NCBI GenBank assembly: GCA_027485595.1
Contig: JAIXQT010000241.1
Coordinates: 1-40,484, forward strand
From: Pseudomonadota bacterium
Lineage (GTDB): Bacteria > Bdellovibrionota_C > UBA2361 > OMII01
Reading direction: 5' to 3'
Length of the DNA stretch: 40,484 nt
Shown here one piece after another: positions 10,015 through 18,564 of the stretch. The notes beneath the pieces were generated by a model. That model did not search any database. It saw only the letters and a list, made by a program, of their open reading frames with translations, and was not told the origin of the DNA. Numbering within the stretch: the first letter of the stretch is position 1; each line of letters starts with the position of its first letter. The position numbers and the translations under genes were made by a program.

Positions 10015-10497
10015 TCAGGCATGAGAGAAACGACCGACAAACTCTGTAAATTTAACAGGTTGCACACCCTCAACCAACCCTCGGGCTATAGATTCTGCCC
10101 CCAACTTCCGCGCGGTATCACGGAGATGTTCTAATTTTTTGGTTGAATTTTCGTTCGGCCACTGCACAAAACGCTCAAACCATAGCGCGCGCGCTGCGGT
10201 CGCACGAATCCAGAGGTCGATCACTTCCGAGGAAACCGGGGTCGCGCTCGGGGCCCCTCCGACGCTGGCGGCTTCCAGGGAAGCCGTGGCGGCGACAACG
10301 TCAAAGAGGAGCAAGAGGTCAAAGGGCTCGCCCCGCGCAACTTCGGCCGACGCGATGCCTGCCAACGTCCCTTCTCGCGAACCACGCAAAGCCTCTCCGA
10401 TCTGATAGGCGCGCTCGATTGAAAAATGAGCGATCCCCTCTTTTTTACACGCCTCTCGAAGCTCCTCACCGATCGCGTCCAATGCACTGTGGCCCAT
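10015..10497 (-). CDS. hypothetical protein
   Basis: 160 aa ORF; no family recognised. Confidence 0.6.
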   Translation of the reverse strand: MGHSALDAIGEELREACKKEGIAHFSIERAYQIGEALRGSREGTLAGIASAEVARGEPFDLLLLFDVVAATASLEAASVGGAPSATPVSSEVIDLWIRATAARALWFERFVQWPNENSTKKLEHLRDTARKLGAESIARGLVEGVQPVKFTEFVGRFSHA

Positions 10498-10521
10498 ACA
10501 CTCTAACCTTCTTTATCTAGC

Positions 10522-11970
10522 CTATTCAGACAACAATAACCGATCCAGCTCAGAGGGGTTTGCATTATCGTCACTTCCTGGCGAGCTAAGGAGGGGCAAT
10601 CCCGCTCGGAGCACGGTCACCTCAAAATCGGTCTCCTCAGCGGTCGATGCAACGTACACCCTTCCCTTAGGATCTTTGAGCAACTGTCCATTCTCGATCC
10701 CCTGCCACTCCTCGCGCCACAGTCCGAAGAAACTGAGTCCCCGTTGGAACGCTCCGTTAGCAAGCGAGATTACCTGTTCTGAGGTAACGCCCTGCCCTCC
10801 CACCTCGTTCGGATACGAGAACCCGACACCATCAAGGGTATAGCCCCCCCCCTCAGCAAGGAGATTAAAGCGCTCTACGGCGTGCTCCTCGATCGGGTAT
10901 CCAAGCGATTCGCCATCATTTCCGGAGTAGCACGTGACGCACGGATTGCGAACGATAGTGGCCACAGCCTCTAACTGCTCACGCGCGAGCTGCGCCATCG
11001 CGCGGAAGGAATCGCGCTCAAGGTTATCCTCCAGCATCACAACGGCGAAATTGCGCGCGTTTGGATTAATTCTCAGATTGTATTCGAAGAGTAATCGCGC
11101 GTCTGAAACAATCTTGAGATACTCGATCTGCTCGTTGCTATTGCTGCGACGAATATCACGACGGAAGTCCTCCGGGGGAATGCGAACAAAAGGTACTTCA
11201 TACGGGGGATTCCTGAACCTCCTTTGAGCTGGACCGTTAGCGAGGTACAGGGCGAGTTGCAGATTTCGACCGTCCGCGTTGAGACGCCGAATCAACTCTC
11301 GAAGGTATTCAAAATCTTTACCGAAGGTTCCATCAATCAAAACACCGATGTAGGGCTCGCGCACGCGCGCCGCGAGGAGCGTGGAGACATTTGACTCAAC
11401 AACAGCTCGAGCCTCGGGTTGTAGCCCGTAGAGCATGGCGTATCCTCGCCCCTGACCACCAACCCACGGAAGACCTCCCTCCTCGGGGATCGGGGTCGAC
11501 GGAACGATACCTCCTCCGCCACCACGACTTACGATACCAGCAAGCATACCATCGTCTGGGGTACCAGCTGGCGTCGGTGTCATCGGAACCGTGACAGACG
11601 CGCCTCCTCGCTCTCGCGCGGCGAGGTCATCATCCTGATCATCACCGTTTGAAAGAGGTGGTGTCGGACTCCGCTGGATCGTCGGTCGTGGGGTATCATC
11701 CGGCCCGGTGTAATCACCACCGTCAATGAGAAGAGTGCCTGGTCGAAGCGTAGGGGTGCCGCGAGGAGCCGACTCTGGGTCGGTATCAGCTGAGGCATCC
11801 TCGCGTGGGGAGGAAGGACTCGATCCAGCTTCTGACGAGGCGCCACCGTACTGCCACCACGAGGATCCGGGGTCCGAATTTCGCGATGCCGCGATGGAGA
11901 CCAGCGCGAGGGCAAGCCCTATCGCGATAGCTGCCAACAGACGAACTCTCAACTCGGTGAACCTACTCAT
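10522..11970 (-). CDS. hypothetical secreted or membrane-anchored protein with disordered Pro/Thr/Asp-rich linker
   Basis: Start moved from 12150 to ATG at 11970, because the upstream 60 codons run into a repeat element. N-terminal hydrophobic segment LLAAIAIGLALALVSIA. Confidence 0.7.
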   Translation of the reverse strand: MSRFTELRVRLLAAIAIGLALALVSIAASRNSDPGSSWWQYGGASSEAGSSPSSPREDASADTDPESAPRGTPTLRPGTLLIDGGDYTGPDDTPRPTIQRSPTPPLSNGDDQDDDLAARERGGASVTVPMTPTPAGTPDDGMLAGIVSRGGGGGIVPSTPIPEEGGLPWVGGQGRGYAMLYGLQPEARAVVESNVSTLLAARVREPYIGVLIDGTFGKDFEYLRELIRRLNADGRNLQLALYLANGPAQRRFRNPPYEVPFVRIPPEDFRRDIRRSNSNEQIEYLKIVSDARLLFEYNLRINPNARNFAVVMLEDNLERDSFRAMAQLAREQLEAVATIVRNPCVTCYSGNDGESLGYPIEEHAVERFNLLAEGGGYTLDGVGFSYPNEVGGQGVTSEQVISLANGAFQRGLSFFGLWREEWQGIENGQLLKDPKGRVYVASTAEETDFEVTVLRAGLPLLSSPGSDDNANPSELDRLLLSE

Positions 11971-12008
11971 AGACGGTATCCGATTACTCTCCGGGTGTGG
12001 GACACCCC

Positions 12009-12195
12009 TAGCAGGGTGGTGAAAAATGGTTCCATCGTGAGCATTTTGAGAGTTTCGGCGAAACGAGGCGGAGACGACGAAAAAACCGGAGGCGTATCCA
12101 CTGAGATACGTTGAGGATTTTATCGTTGGCTCCAACGAAGTTGCAGTCAAACCATCGAAATGCGCAACAGGAAATCATCTTTCACCACCCTGCTA
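12009..12195 (+). mobile_element. MITE-like element, copy A
   Basis: TA-GCAGGGTGGTGAAAAATGG ... CATCTTTCACCACCCTGC-TA, ~185 bp; similar throughout to copies B and C. Confidence 0.8.
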
Positions 12196-12211
12196 GCTCC
12201 TAGGATACGAA

Positions 12212-12892
12212 TTAACTCGGGCCGGTGCTATCAGAAAGGATAAAACGCTCTATGAGACTCAACATTTTTTGGGGCTCGCCGAGGAGCTGATGGGTATCGT
12301 CATCCAAAACGAGGGTCACGCCGGGACGTGTTGCGGCGAAGTCTCGACTTTGCGCCACCGGCACAACCTCATCTCGCGTTCCGTGAACGATGAGGGTCGG
12401 AACCTCAAGCGCCACCGCTTGGGAGTCGAACGCGCGCAACTCCTCAACGAAGCGATAGTGCACCGGCACCAGAACTCCGGTCTCGATATTGAGAACCGGG
12501 GCGCTGCCCGCCTCCCGCCATGCGCGCTCACGCTCCGGCGTGAGGAGTCCACTCGCCGGATCCCAGGGGTTTAACGCGGGCGCCAGGAGAACGAGCTTCT
12601 CGATATGAGCCCGCTCATCGCGGGACAATTCATGATAGGCGTGAAGGGCGAGAAAGGCCCCAAAGCTACTCCCCATAAGGATGAGCTCGCCTGGTCGCGC
12701 CTGGAGAACGAGCTCCTTCACATAGTTCACCGCGCTCCGAGGGGAGAGCTCTTCTAAGCTCGGAACAGTGACCGACGGCAGTGAGACGGTGTAGCCCCGC
12801 GCACTAAAGTGATCCCTCACAAGCACTCCCTTCTGGGAGGCGGGGCCAGATCCTAAACCGTGTAAGTAAATGATGTGGGGTTTGTGAGACAT
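12212..12892 (-). CDS. alpha/beta hydrolase (YqiA/esterase-like)
   Basis: IIYLHGLGSGPASQKG, MGSSFGAFLAL (nucleophile elbow GSSFG), IVHGTRDEVVP, DDTHQLL. Confidence 0.8.
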   Translation of the reverse strand: MSHKPHIIYLHGLGSGPASQKGVLVRDHFSARGYTVSLPSVTVPSLEELSPRSAVNYVKELVLQARPGELILMGSSFGAFLALHAYHELSRDERAHIEKLVLLAPALNPWDPASGLLTPERERAWREAGSAPVLNIETGVLVPVHYRFVEELRAFDSQAVALEVPTLIVHGTRDEVVPVAQSRDFAATRPGVTLVLDDDTHQLLGEPQKMLSLIERFILSDSTGPS

Positions 12893-12984
12893 CGAAGCGC
12901 CCTGAATTTTTCTTTCGAGCAGCCGTCTTTCATGCTACACGATCCGAATCGCAAATAATTGTAATTGTGGTGGTTTTCCTATTT

Positions 12985-14481
12985 ATGAATCGTACCCTCT
13001 CACTCCCCCAGAGACTTCAGTCCGTTAGAGCTTCGAAAAGAGTTTTAGCGGGGCTCGTGGTAAGCATCAGCCTCCTCTCTACCACGCTCCCATCCGAGAC
13101 GCGAGCCGAGACCGCCCCGGTGTCTCCCGGAACTAGGTTGGCCGACGAGCTATCACAGGCGTTCGAACAGGTGGCTGAGACCATTACCCCATCTGTCGTT
13201 ACGATCTCAACCGAAACCAAGCCCAAGAAGGGAGGTCCCAAAGGGACCGAGCAACTCAGAGATTTCCTCGGCGAGGACTTCTTCGACAAGATGGTCCCCT
13301 CCCCTCAGCGCGGATTGGGGACCGGCGTGATCGTTGATGATCAAGGACACATCCTCACCAATAACCACGTCATCGGTGACGCCGACGAAGTAACGGTTCG
13401 CTTGAGCACAGAGAAGACCGTCAAAGCGAAGGTCGTGGGAGTTGATCCTCGCACCGACCTCGCGGTGATTAAAATTAAGGTTAAAGAAGGTCTTCCAAAG
13501 TCAGCGAAACTTGGAGACTCCGACAAGTTAAAGATCGGTGAATGGGTTGTCGCCGCGGGCGCAAGCTTTGGACTCGACAACACAATCACGGCGGGTATCG
13601 TCTCTGCGAAAGGTCGCGCGATATCTGGAGGGGCCCAGTACGAGGACTTCATTCAGACCGACGCCGCAATTAACCCAGGCAACAGCGGAGGCCCACTCGT
13701 CAACTTACGAGGCGAGGTAGTCGGCATCAACACCGCGATCGTCTCAAAGTCAGGTGGCTACATGGGAATCGGGTTCGCTATTCCGATTAACATGGGTCGC
13801 CAGGTCATGGAGAGCCTCATCACCAAGGGCAAAGTCACTCGTGGATGGCTGGGCGTAGGCATCCAAAACCTCTCGGAGGATCTCGCCGAATCGTTCAACT
13901 ACGCCAGCACCGAGGGTGCGCTCGTAGGGCATGTTGATCCAAAGGGCCCGGCGAAGAGCGCCGGACTTAAGCAAGGCGATATCATCGTTCAAGCTGGTAA
14001 GGAGCGCATCAAGAACGTGAATCAACTTCGCAACTATATTGCGTCACTCAAGCCTGGTGTCGGCCTCGACGTCACGGTTGTGCGAGGAGGAGATAAAAAG
14101 TCCCTCTCAGTGACCATCGGTGAGCTTCCCGCTCAAACCGAGGAGGGTCCAGAGGTCGTAACGGAGGGAGAGAACGAGCAGCTCGGCCTCTCGGTAGAAC
14201 CACTCAACGAAAGCTCCGCAAAGCGATCACGTACCTCCCGAACTGAGGGATTAGTGGTGACAGAGGTAGCTCCTCAAGGACTTGCGGCCAAAGCGGAGAT
14301 CCGCCCCGGAGACATCATCGTGAGTATCAATGGGAAGGACATCGCCACCATCACCGACTTCAAGGAGGCCCTCGAGAAGGGTGACGTCAAGAAAGGCATA
14401 CGCGTTGTTGTCGAGTCACAAGGCATGGAACGGTTCGCATTCCTGCGACAACAGGGCACAGAGGAAGAGACCGAGGAATAG
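12985..14481 (+). CDS. degP: Do/HtrA-family periplasmic serine endopeptidase with two PDZ domains
   Basis: LTNNHVIGDADEVTV, DPRTDLAVIKI, QTDAAINPGNSGGPLVN; two C-terminal PDZ-like segments. ATG at 12985 preferred over GTG at 12967. Confidence 0.92.
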   Translation: MNRTLSLPQRLQSVRASKRVLAGLVVSISLLSTTLPSETRAETAPVSPGTRLADELSQAFEQVAETITPSVVTISTETKPKKGGPKGTEQLRDFLGEDFFDKMVPSPQRGLGTGVIVDDQGHILTNNHVIGDADEVTVRLSTEKTVKAKVVGVDPRTDLAVIKIKVKEGLPKSAKLGDSDKLKIGEWVVAAGASFGLDNTITAGIVSAKGRAISGGAQYEDFIQTDAAINPGNSGGPLVNLRGEVVGINTAIVSKSGGYMGIGFAIPINMGRQVMESLITKGKVTRGWLGVGIQNLSEDLAESFNYASTEGALVGHVDPKGPAKSAGLKQGDIIVQAGKERIKNVNQLRNYIASLKPGVGLDVTVVRGGDKKSLSVTIGELPAQTEEGPEVVTEGENEQLGLSVEPLNESSAKRSRTSRTEGLVVTEVAPQGLAAKAEIRPGDIIVSINGKDIATITDFKEALEKGDVKKGIRVVVESQGMERFAFLRQQGTEEETEE

Positions 14482-14510
14482 TGTCACTGAGCACGTCTCT
14501 GTAATCCACA

Positions 14511-14544
14511 AAGAAACGGCCCCTTTCTTGGGGCCGTTTCTTTT
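14511..14544 (+). terminator. intrinsic terminator, probably bidirectional
   Basis: 13-bp perfect stem AAGAAACGGCCCC-TTTCTT-GGGGCCGTTTCTT followed by TT; A/T tracts lie inside the stem. Confidence 0.85.
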
Positions 14545-14559
14545 GGCGCGGATCTCTCT

Positions 14560-15846
14560 CTACTGAACTCCCCCAGCGGCGACCGTGTTGCCATCGCGGG
14601 GATCGATCAGGATCAGCGAGCCGGCTCGCCGATCCTCCGTGAAGGGCGCAACCACCAAGGGCTGCCGGAGAGATACACCCACCGCCCCAACCTCGTTGAG
14701 AGAAAGCGGGCGCTGATCATCCACGTATTCATAGCTCCCGATATCGACCCGCCGAAGGACCTCTTCAATCACCCCCTCGACAGTCCGTCCGCCGACCCTT
14801 ACAAGGTAGGTATCCCCCGTTCGAAGCGGCTCATCATCCATCCAACAGAGCTGAGCCTCAAGGCGATCTACCGATTGTAGCCGTGTATCTCCGCGAGAGA
14901 GGAGATCTCCTCGCTGAAGTTGGGTTGTCCAGGGCACCTGAAACCGGGCCTGGCTCTCACTCGTGCGAACCACGAACCCGGAAGACGCACTCAATCCCCG
15001 CACGACAACCTCCTCATTCGAGAGCGTCGCTTTGAGTCGGTCGCCGTTCCCGAGAGAGCCCTGATCGAGTCGCACAACAACCTCGCGCTGAGCCTCCCCA
15101 ATTCCTCTCTCAATCCACTGCACCACGGCTCGAATCTTATCAACCGCCACGTCTCTCTCTGGAGAGAGACCCTCAAGATAACGGAGCACTGAGGGGCCCT
15201 CGTACCACGGCGTGAGCCGTGAGGACTGCACGATGTTCTCCCCATGTAACGCGGAGATCGGAATGAACGTCACCGCAATATTTGGCAGCTTTTCCAACAG
15301 CCGCGAGAACTCCCCTCGAATCTCATCAAATCGGGATTCCGAGTACGAGAAGAGATCGAGCTTGTTGACCAGTATGGCGATATCCTTCACGCCAGCCATT
15401 GAGGCGAGATAGGCGTGCCGACGGTTCTGCTCGACAATCCCGTGCTCCGCGTCCACCAATATCAGCGTCGCGTCAGAGTGCGAGGTTGCAGTAAGCATGT
15501 TGCGGGTATACTCGAAGTGTCCCGGGGAATCCGCGACAATGAAATCACGTTGCCCCCGCTGAAAGTAGCGATACGAGGCGTCTATGGTTATGCCCCGTTC
15601 GCGCTCTGCCTTTAATCCATCGGTAAAGGCGGCCAGATTGAGTTTCCCTCCCTCTCGGGAACGCGCCGCGATCGTTGCGATGACATCCTCAGGCAACCCT
15701 CCGGAGTCATACAGCAATCGGCCTATTAAGGTGCTCTTGCCGTTATCAACCGACCCCGCGGTGTTGAATCGAACAAGCTCTCTGCCGAACCTCTCCTCAT
15801 GCAACGAGATCTGATTTCGGTTTTTTAAATCCGTTAATGTAGTCAT
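14560..15846 (-). CDS. cysN: sulfate adenylyltransferase subunit 1 (GTPase)
   Basis: GSVDNGKSTLIGRLLYD, ERERGITID, VADSPGHFEYTRNM, VNKLDL. ATG at 15846 preferred. Confidence 0.92.
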   Translation of the reverse strand: MTTLTDLKNRNQISLHEERFGRELVRFNTAGSVDNGKSTLIGRLLYDSGGLPEDVIATIAARSREGGKLNLAAFTDGLKAERERGITIDASYRYFQRGQRDFIVADSPGHFEYTRNMLTATSHSDATLILVDAEHGIVEQNRRHAYLASMAGVKDIAILVNKLDLFSYSESRFDEIRGEFSRLLEKLPNIAVTFIPISALHGENIVQSSRLTPWYEGPSVLRYLEGLSPERDVAVDKIRAVVQWIERGIGEAQREVVVRLDQGSLGNGDRLKATLSNEEVVVRGLSASSGFVVRTSESQARFQVPWTTQLQRGDLLSRGDTRLQSVDRLEAQLCWMDDEPLRTGDTYLVRVGGRTVEGVIEEVLRRVDIGSYEYVDDQRPLSLNEVGAVGVSLRQPLVVAPFTEDRRAGSLILIDPRDGNTVAAGGVQ

Positions 15847-15857
15847 ATATCCCCCCT

Positions 15858-16826
15858 TTACGGCCATCCCAATCGCTTTCGGCTCTCCATATCAGTACCC
15901 GCCCCGCCGTCTTCGACCCGCCCAGCTCTCTCACTGGTGCGAGCCCGAAGAATCTCGTCGAGCACCTGAGTTGGTGTCCGCGCTTCCGACTCAATAAATC
16001 CGGTCGTATGCCGGTCCCCTACCGTTCGGCATCGCACAACCCGCCGTTCAACCCGCTCATGTTGAGCGATTGGGGTGTCCGGAAAGACGGCGAGCCAGGC
16101 GCCTTTTCGCCGTACGACCTCACGCTCGTGCGCGTAGTAGATCGACGGAAGCGCTATCTCCTCCCGCGCGATGTACTCCCACACATTTCGCTCGGTCCAA
16201 TTACTGATTGGAAACACCCGCATGTGCTCGCCAGCGCGGAGCGTTGTATTGTAGAGCGACCACGGCTCTGGGCGTTGCGCGTGAGGGTCCCACCGTCCCG
16301 CGCTATCACGCAGCGAGAAGATCCGCTCCTTCGCGCGCACGAGCTCCTCGTCTCTGCGCCCTCCTCCAATCAGCGCGCGCACATCAAGAGTGCTCGCTGA
16401 ATAGTTGATAAGCTGGACGAGCCCTCGCACATTACCTGGGTCCTCGGCGGTATCGAGTGGCGCAGTAACAATTCCCTCTGCCGCGGCCGAGGGAAGATGG
16501 AATACCTTCAGGTCCGCCCCTAATCTGCGAGCCGTATCCTGTCGAAACTGTAGGACCTCGGGGAAATTAGCCCCGCTATCGTAGTGAATAAGCGAGAAGG
16601 GAAACTCCAGACCCCCCGATGATGTTCGAAACGCTTTCTCAGCGAGGTGGGCGACGCACGCTGAGTCTTTCCCAGCCGAGAACATGATCGCCGCGGGGTT
16701 GAGCTCCGCGCGGGTCGTCCATAAAATATCAAAAGCCTCTCCCTCAAGCCTGTCCAAGGTTGAAAGGGCAGGTAGCGCCAGCGAATTGGTACGTGTGTCG
16801 ATCTGATCTGCTTGTGCGTGTTTCAT
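15858..16826 (-). CDS. cysD: sulfate adenylyltransferase subunit 2
   Basis: LNPAAIMFSAGKDSACVAHLAEKAF, RVFPISNWTERNVWEYI; upstream of cysN. Confidence 0.92.
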   Translation of the reverse strand: MKHAQADQIDTRTNSLALPALSTLDRLEGEAFDILWTTRAELNPAAIMFSAGKDSACVAHLAEKAFRTSSGGLEFPFSLIHYDSGANFPEVLQFRQDTARRLGADLKVFHLPSAAAEGIVTAPLDTAEDPGNVRGLVQLINYSASTLDVRALIGGGRRDEELVRAKERIFSLRDSAGRWDPHAQRPEPWSLYNTTLRAGEHMRVFPISNWTERNVWEYIAREEIALPSIYYAHEREVVRRKGAWLAVFPDTPIAQHERVERRVVRCRTVGDRHTTGFIESEARTPTQVLDEILRARTSERAGRVEDGGAGTDMESRKRLGWP

Positions 16827-16870
16827 TAGTTCCTCCCTACTCCGTAGGTCAGATGTATCAGAGTATCAAA

Positions 16871-16913
16871 TGTGTATATACAGACTTAGCTTCATGAATT
16901 ATTGATATACACA
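16871..16913. promoter_or_regulatory. candidate operator: inverted repeat in the cysDN/MocR divergent intergenic region
   Basis: TGTGTATAT (16871-16879) and ATATACACA (16905-16913), perfect 9-bp inverted arms with a 25 nt spacer. Confidence 0.45.
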
Positions 16914-16929
16914 GTTGTGGAGACGGCTG

Positions 16930-18369
16930 ATGGCCCGATATCGAGCGATAGCGCAGGAAATAAAAGATGAGATAGCGAGCGGCGCCCTGGACGCGGGAGA
17001 TAAACTTCCCTCGCTCCGCCATGCTTGTCATCGATGGCGAGTGAGTCTCATCACGGCAAAGGGCGCCTACCGCCTTCTTGAGAGACAAGGATTCATAGAA
17101 GCCCGCCCGCAAAGTGGCTACTACGTGCTTCAGCAAACAACACGCGAGGAACCGACGGCGTATCCAGCTCGCAAGAGAGTGGCCTCGCCAAGCGATGAGC
17201 TCCGCATCATCAGCCACATTGTGGGAGCCGGCTCTCCCGACAGCATTCGCTCTCTCGGGGCAGCTATCCCTGGGCCTGAACTCCTACCGCTCAAAGCGCT
17301 ACGCCGCTATAGCGCTCGAGTCGCTCGACGATCGGGGCTCTCGATGAGTGAGTACCCTCCTCCGTCAGGAAGTGAGCGATTGCGAGAGGAGATTGCTCGT
17401 CACTACCGCGCTCTCCGAGCCAAGGTCCTTCCGGGTGATATCGTCATTCATAACGGAGCGCTCGACGCTATCTGCACAACCCTTCGTTCATTGACAAAAC
17501 CTGGGGATACCATCGTACTTGAGTCGCCTACGTACTATCTTTTTATGCACGCCGCCGCGGCCCTCAGTCTACGAGTCATTTCCGTGCCGCATATTCCCGG
17601 TGAGGGGATCGATCTCAAGCTTCTGCGAGATGCGCTTCGGTCGCACTCCATTACCGCGATCGTTCTCATACCCAATTTTCATAATCCTACCGGGTCACTT
17701 ATGTCGCTCAGGGCTAAACAGGAGCTCCTGCATGTGGCGTACAAATACGGAGCCACTGTGGTTGAGGACGATGTATACGGAGAGCTGGCGTTCAACGGGG
17801 AACGCCCCCCGCCCCTGCTCGCGCTCGACACGCACGGAATAGTGGCCCACTGCAGCTCCGTGAGTAAAATCTTAGGACCTGGCCTCCGCGTTGGGTGGTC
17901 GGTATCTCGGCGGCACCAACCCGCTATAGAACAAGCCCGATTCCCCGAAACGGTCTCGTGTCCTGCGCTTACCCAAGAAGTTGTCGCAGAATATCTTTCA
18001 TGCGACGGATTAAAACGACACAGCAGGCTTATGGGAAGCAAGCTCGCTCAGCACGCTGAAGATTACTACGCAACGCTCCAACGAACACTCCCCCGTGGTG
18101 CTCGTATTACTCGACCGCAGGGAGGCTTTTTGTTGTGGATAGAACTTCCTCAGGGAGCTGACACTACCGAGCTCTTCACATCGCTGGCTTCGAAACGAAC
18201 CGGTCTTACTCCCGGAATCATATTTGGTAACCACCCTGAAGCGCGTCGATTTTTTAGGCTCAGTTGCGGATCGCAACTCTCGCCTCAGATTGAGCAAGCG
18301 ATCATGAGAATTGGCGAAGGCGCTTGTGAGCAACTCAACGTACGCTCTCGCTCGAACCGCTCACGATAG
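16930..18369 (+). CDS. MocR-type GntR/aminotransferase transcriptional regulator
   Basis: N-terminal wHTH (IAQEIKDEIASGALDAGDKLPSLRHACHRWRVS...) fused to a fold-type I aminotransferase domain (NFHNPTGSLMS, SSVSKILGPGLRVGW). Confidence 0.9.
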   Translation: MARYRAIAQEIKDEIASGALDAGDKLPSLRHACHRWRVSLITAKGAYRLLERQGFIEARPQSGYYVLQQTTREEPTAYPARKRVASPSDELRIISHIVGAGSPDSIRSLGAAIPGPELLPLKALRRYSARVARRSGLSMSEYPPPSGSERLREEIARHYRALRAKVLPGDIVIHNGALDAICTTLRSLTKPGDTIVLESPTYYLFMHAAAALSLRVISVPHIPGEGIDLKLLRDALRSHSITAIVLIPNFHNPTGSLMSLRAKQELLHVAYKYGATVVEDDVYGELAFNGERPPPLLALDTHGIVAHCSSVSKILGPGLRVGWSVSRRHQPAIEQARFPETVSCPALTQEVVAEYLSCDGLKRHSRLMGSKLAQHAEDYYATLQRTLPRGARITRPQGGFLLWIELPQGADTTELFTSLASKRTGLTPGIIFGNHPEARRFFRLSCGSQLSPQIEQAIMRIGEGACEQLNVRSRSNRSR

Positions 18370-18564
18370 TGGGAAAAGGATTTCAAGATAGGTCGCCATG
18401 CCTACGAAGTCCTCGTAAGGCTCTGTGTACTTCGCCAGGTAATTGCCGGAACCGGGCACTATATCGTCACAATATGTGGGCTTACATCATTAAGGGGCCT
18501 AAGCTCTCAGCCGACAATAACCATTGCGGGTTTACTGACGCCCAAAAAGAGATTAGGGGACCTA

